Source: Alphaproteobacteria bacterium (GTDB lineage Bacteria; Pseudomonadota; Alphaproteobacteria; Rs-D84). From it: 7,442 nt of DNA. This document shows positions 6,453 to 7,442 of this stretch, in pieces. Within the stretch, counting starts at the first letter, position 1. The number at the start of each line of letters is the position of its first letter. The stretch is taken from assembly GCA_017425725.1 (NCBI GenBank), contig JAFOXU010000134.1:1-7442 (forward strand). The letters run 5' to 3'. A program made the translations under genes and the position numbers. Under the pieces are notes generated by a model. That model was given only the letters and a program-made list of their open reading frames with translations, ran no database searches and was not told the DNA's origin.

Positions 6453-7329
6453 AATCTTCACCAAAATCCATGTCACGTAATTTTTCTGCCCTGGGGGCAA
6501 TTTTTGAAACAGATGTTTGCAACTGTTCAATATCGTTTTGTGCCTGTGCAAAATGTTTTGAAACATTTTCGGCCCTGTCAGACAAACGTGTCAGGTCTGT
6601 TAACAATAAATCCAGTTCTTTTTTTATCTTTGCTGCAACACGTTTTATCTTTATATCAGACAATACTGCACGAATTGTGTTCAATGTTGCCCACAATGTT
6701 GATGGCGAAACAATAAAGACTTTACGTTTTGCTGCATATTCAATTGTGTTTGGAAATTCACGATGCAACGTTTCAAATATAGATTCTGATGCAATAAACA
6801 TCATTGCAGATTCAGCGGTACGTCCCGAGATAATATATTTTTCACCAATCGCATCAATGTGTTTGCGTACATCCAGTTCAAATTGTTTGCGTGCCATACC
6901 ATCATTTGCATCTTGTAACATACGGTTATAACTTTCCAGTGGGAATTTGCTGTCGATAATCATATCCCCCGGTGGATATGGTAAACGAATTATACAGTCT
7001 GGTCTGACACCTGTTTCCAGTACACTTTGGAACGCATATGTTTCTGGTGGCATGATATCACGCACTAAATCTTCCAGTTGGCGTTCGCCAAATGTTCCAC
7101 GTGCTTGTTTGTTGCCCATCAGTATGTTCTTAAAGTTCGCAATGTCGTTACTGATGTTTTTTAGTTCGATTGCGTTTTGTGATAATGCGCCTAATCTTTC
7201 TGCCAGTTTTTCACGCAGTCTGATGTTATCTTCTCTCAGTACAGATATATCAACGGTTGGTTTGCGTAATAATACAGCCACCAATAACACAATAATTATA
7301 CCCAATAATAAAAAAATATAAGTTGTCAT
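6451..7329 (-). CDS. rmuC: RmuC-family DNA recombination protein (short form)
   Basis: A 292-aa RmuC homologue, a family linked in E. coli to limiting recombination at inverted repeats and carrying a predicted PD-(D/E)xK-like nuclease core. Residues 4-21 are a single N-terminal TM segment. A short coiled coil (about 28-70) follows. Then comes the family signature GNKQARGTFGERQLEDLV (72-89; the usual R-G-x-W/F-G-E motif). VRPDCIIRLP (108-117) and MIIDSKFPLESY (123-134) supply the Asp and Asp-Ser-Lys of the predicted active site. AESAMMFIASESIF (172-185) and FIVSPSTLWATLNTIR (205-220) are further conserved blocks, and a C-terminal coiled coil spans about 235-285. It is much shorter than E. coli RmuC (about 475 aa), mostly by loss of coiled coil; the core is intact. 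On the minus strand, AAGGA lies 7 nt before the ATG at 7329. It is divergent from def. Confidence 0.93.
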   Translation of the reverse strand: MTTYIFLLLGIIIVLLVAVLLRKPTVDISVLREDNIRLREKLAERLGALSQNAIELKNISNDIANFKNILMGNKQARGTFGERQLEDLVRDIMPPETYAFQSVLETGVRPDCIIRLPYPPGDMIIDSKFPLESYNRMLQDANDGMARKQFELDVRKHIDAIGEKYIISGRTAESAMMFIASESIFETLHREFPNTIEYAAKRKVFIVSPSTLWATLNTIRAVLSDIKIKRVAAKIKKELDLLLTDLTRLSDRAENVSKHFAQAQNDIEQLQTSVSKIAPRAEKLRDMDFGED

Positions 7330-7350
7330 TTCCTAATCCTTTGCTATGAT
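7323..7350 (+). promoter_or_regulatory. Promoter of def
   Basis: The -35 box TTGTCA (7323-7328, 5 of 6 to consensus), a 16-bp spacer and the -10 box TATGAT (7345-7350, 5 of 6) give a predicted start near 7357 and a leader of about 15 nt. The -35 box covers part of the rmuC start codon (7327-7329), so def's promoter reaches into the divergent gene. Prediction from consensus only. Confidence 0.65.
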
Positions 7351-7352
7351 TA

Positions 7353-7381
7353 ATTATAAGAGGTTTTATAAATGTTGCAAA
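7353..7381 (-). promoter_or_regulatory. Promoter of rmuC
   Basis: On the minus strand a perfect -10 TATAAT (7358-7353) is preceded after 17 bp by TTTGCA (7381-7376, 4 of 6 to TTGACA). The -35 box falls inside the first codons of def. The predicted start is near 7346, leaving room for the AAGGA ribosome-binding site. It overlaps the def transcript start, so the two promoters probably interfere. Confidence 0.5.
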
Positions 7382-7442
7382 TGAAACTTTGTGGTGAACC
7401 AATTTTGCGTCAACGATGTGAATCTGTGGCTGATATAACGCC
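7372..7442 (+). CDS. def: Peptide deformylase, N-terminal fragment (3' end outside window)
   Basis: Only 23 codons are visible, reading MLQMKLCGEPILRQRCESVA then DIT. The pattern 'GEPILRQ...SVADIT' matches the N-terminus of peptide deformylases, where a 'dP.LR..a..V..it' segment precedes the catalytic core; that core (GxGLAAxQ, EGCLS, HExDH) lies beyond the window. The enzyme removes the formyl group from nascent proteins. ATG 7372 is preferred because AAGAGG (7358-7363) lies 8 nt upstream; the in-frame ATG at 7381 would have a 17-nt spacing. The divergent rmuC neighbour agrees with gene order recalled from Alphaproteobacteria. Identification is good but rests on a short stretch. Confidence 0.75.
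   Translation, partial: MLQMKLCGEPILRQRCESVADIT

Noticed and set aside
6470..6931. Plus-strand open frame of 153 codons opposite rmuC
   Set aside because: It is the reverse-complement shadow of conserved RmuC sequence, with no ribosome-binding site of its own.
7381..7383. Alternative def start at the second in-frame ATG
   Set aside because: The SD AAGAGG would be 17 nt away, against 8 nt for ATG 7372.
1..7442. Recoded UGA, tRNA genes, CRISPR repeats or insertion sequences
   Set aside because: All conserved Trp positions use TGG and all stops are TAA. No cloverleaf, regularly spaced repeats, transposase or integrase was seen on either strand.

Overview
The window is a visibly AT-rich, gene-dense bacterial segment with short intergenic gaps. 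All six stop codons present are TAA, and Shine-Dalgarno sites are clear. The gene content (TolC / adaptor / RND inner-membrane pump) indicates a Gram-negative, diderm cell. An rmuC gene head-to-head with def, as recalled from Alphaproteobacteria, plus the low GC suggest a reduced, host-associated alphaproteobacterium. That placement is an inference. Nothing suggests an altered genetic code, since tryptophan is TGG throughout.

Left region (1-4387, + strand): an operon-like tripartite envelope export cluster. It holds the 3' part of a TolC-family outer-membrane factor (cut by the window start), a very short (199 aa) periplasmic adaptor, and a full-length 1009-aa RND permease. The first two genes are 2 bp apart and the next two 19 bp apart. 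Two features make this system odd. The RND protein has lost the canonical proton-relay residues: the TM4 Asp-Asp pair is Ser-Asn and the TM10 Lys is Asn. The adaptor lacks the whole alpha-helical hairpin and most of the lipoyl domain, keeping only the membrane anchor, beta-barrel and membrane-proximal parts. All reading frames are intact, so this looks like a conserved, functionally diverged RND system rather than decay. It may act as a non-pumping partner of another RND subunit, or as an exporter or scaffold with another energy source.

Middle region (4388-6453): a GT92/GT2-like glycosyltransferase gene follows the pump after an 81-bp gap. A perfect 15-bp inverted repeat in that gap pairs the sequence just after the RND stop codon with the glycosyltransferase ribosome-binding site and start codon. 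This suggests translational coupling or another RNA switch. A Rho-independent terminator ends that gene. A separate promoter, containing a candidate operator palindrome, then drives an unrecognised 310-aa protein with a charged C-terminal coiled coil. Its end meets the convergent rmuC at a bidirectional terminator that embeds both stop codons.

Right region (6451-7442): rmuC on the minus strand (short form, 292 aa, nuclease-like core intact) and, divergently, the first 23 codons of a peptide deformylase gene (def). The divergent promoters overlap in the 42-bp gap and extend into rmuC's start codon.

No tRNA, rRNA, CRISPR array, insertion sequence or integrase was seen. No gene-free stretch exceeds about 90 bases.
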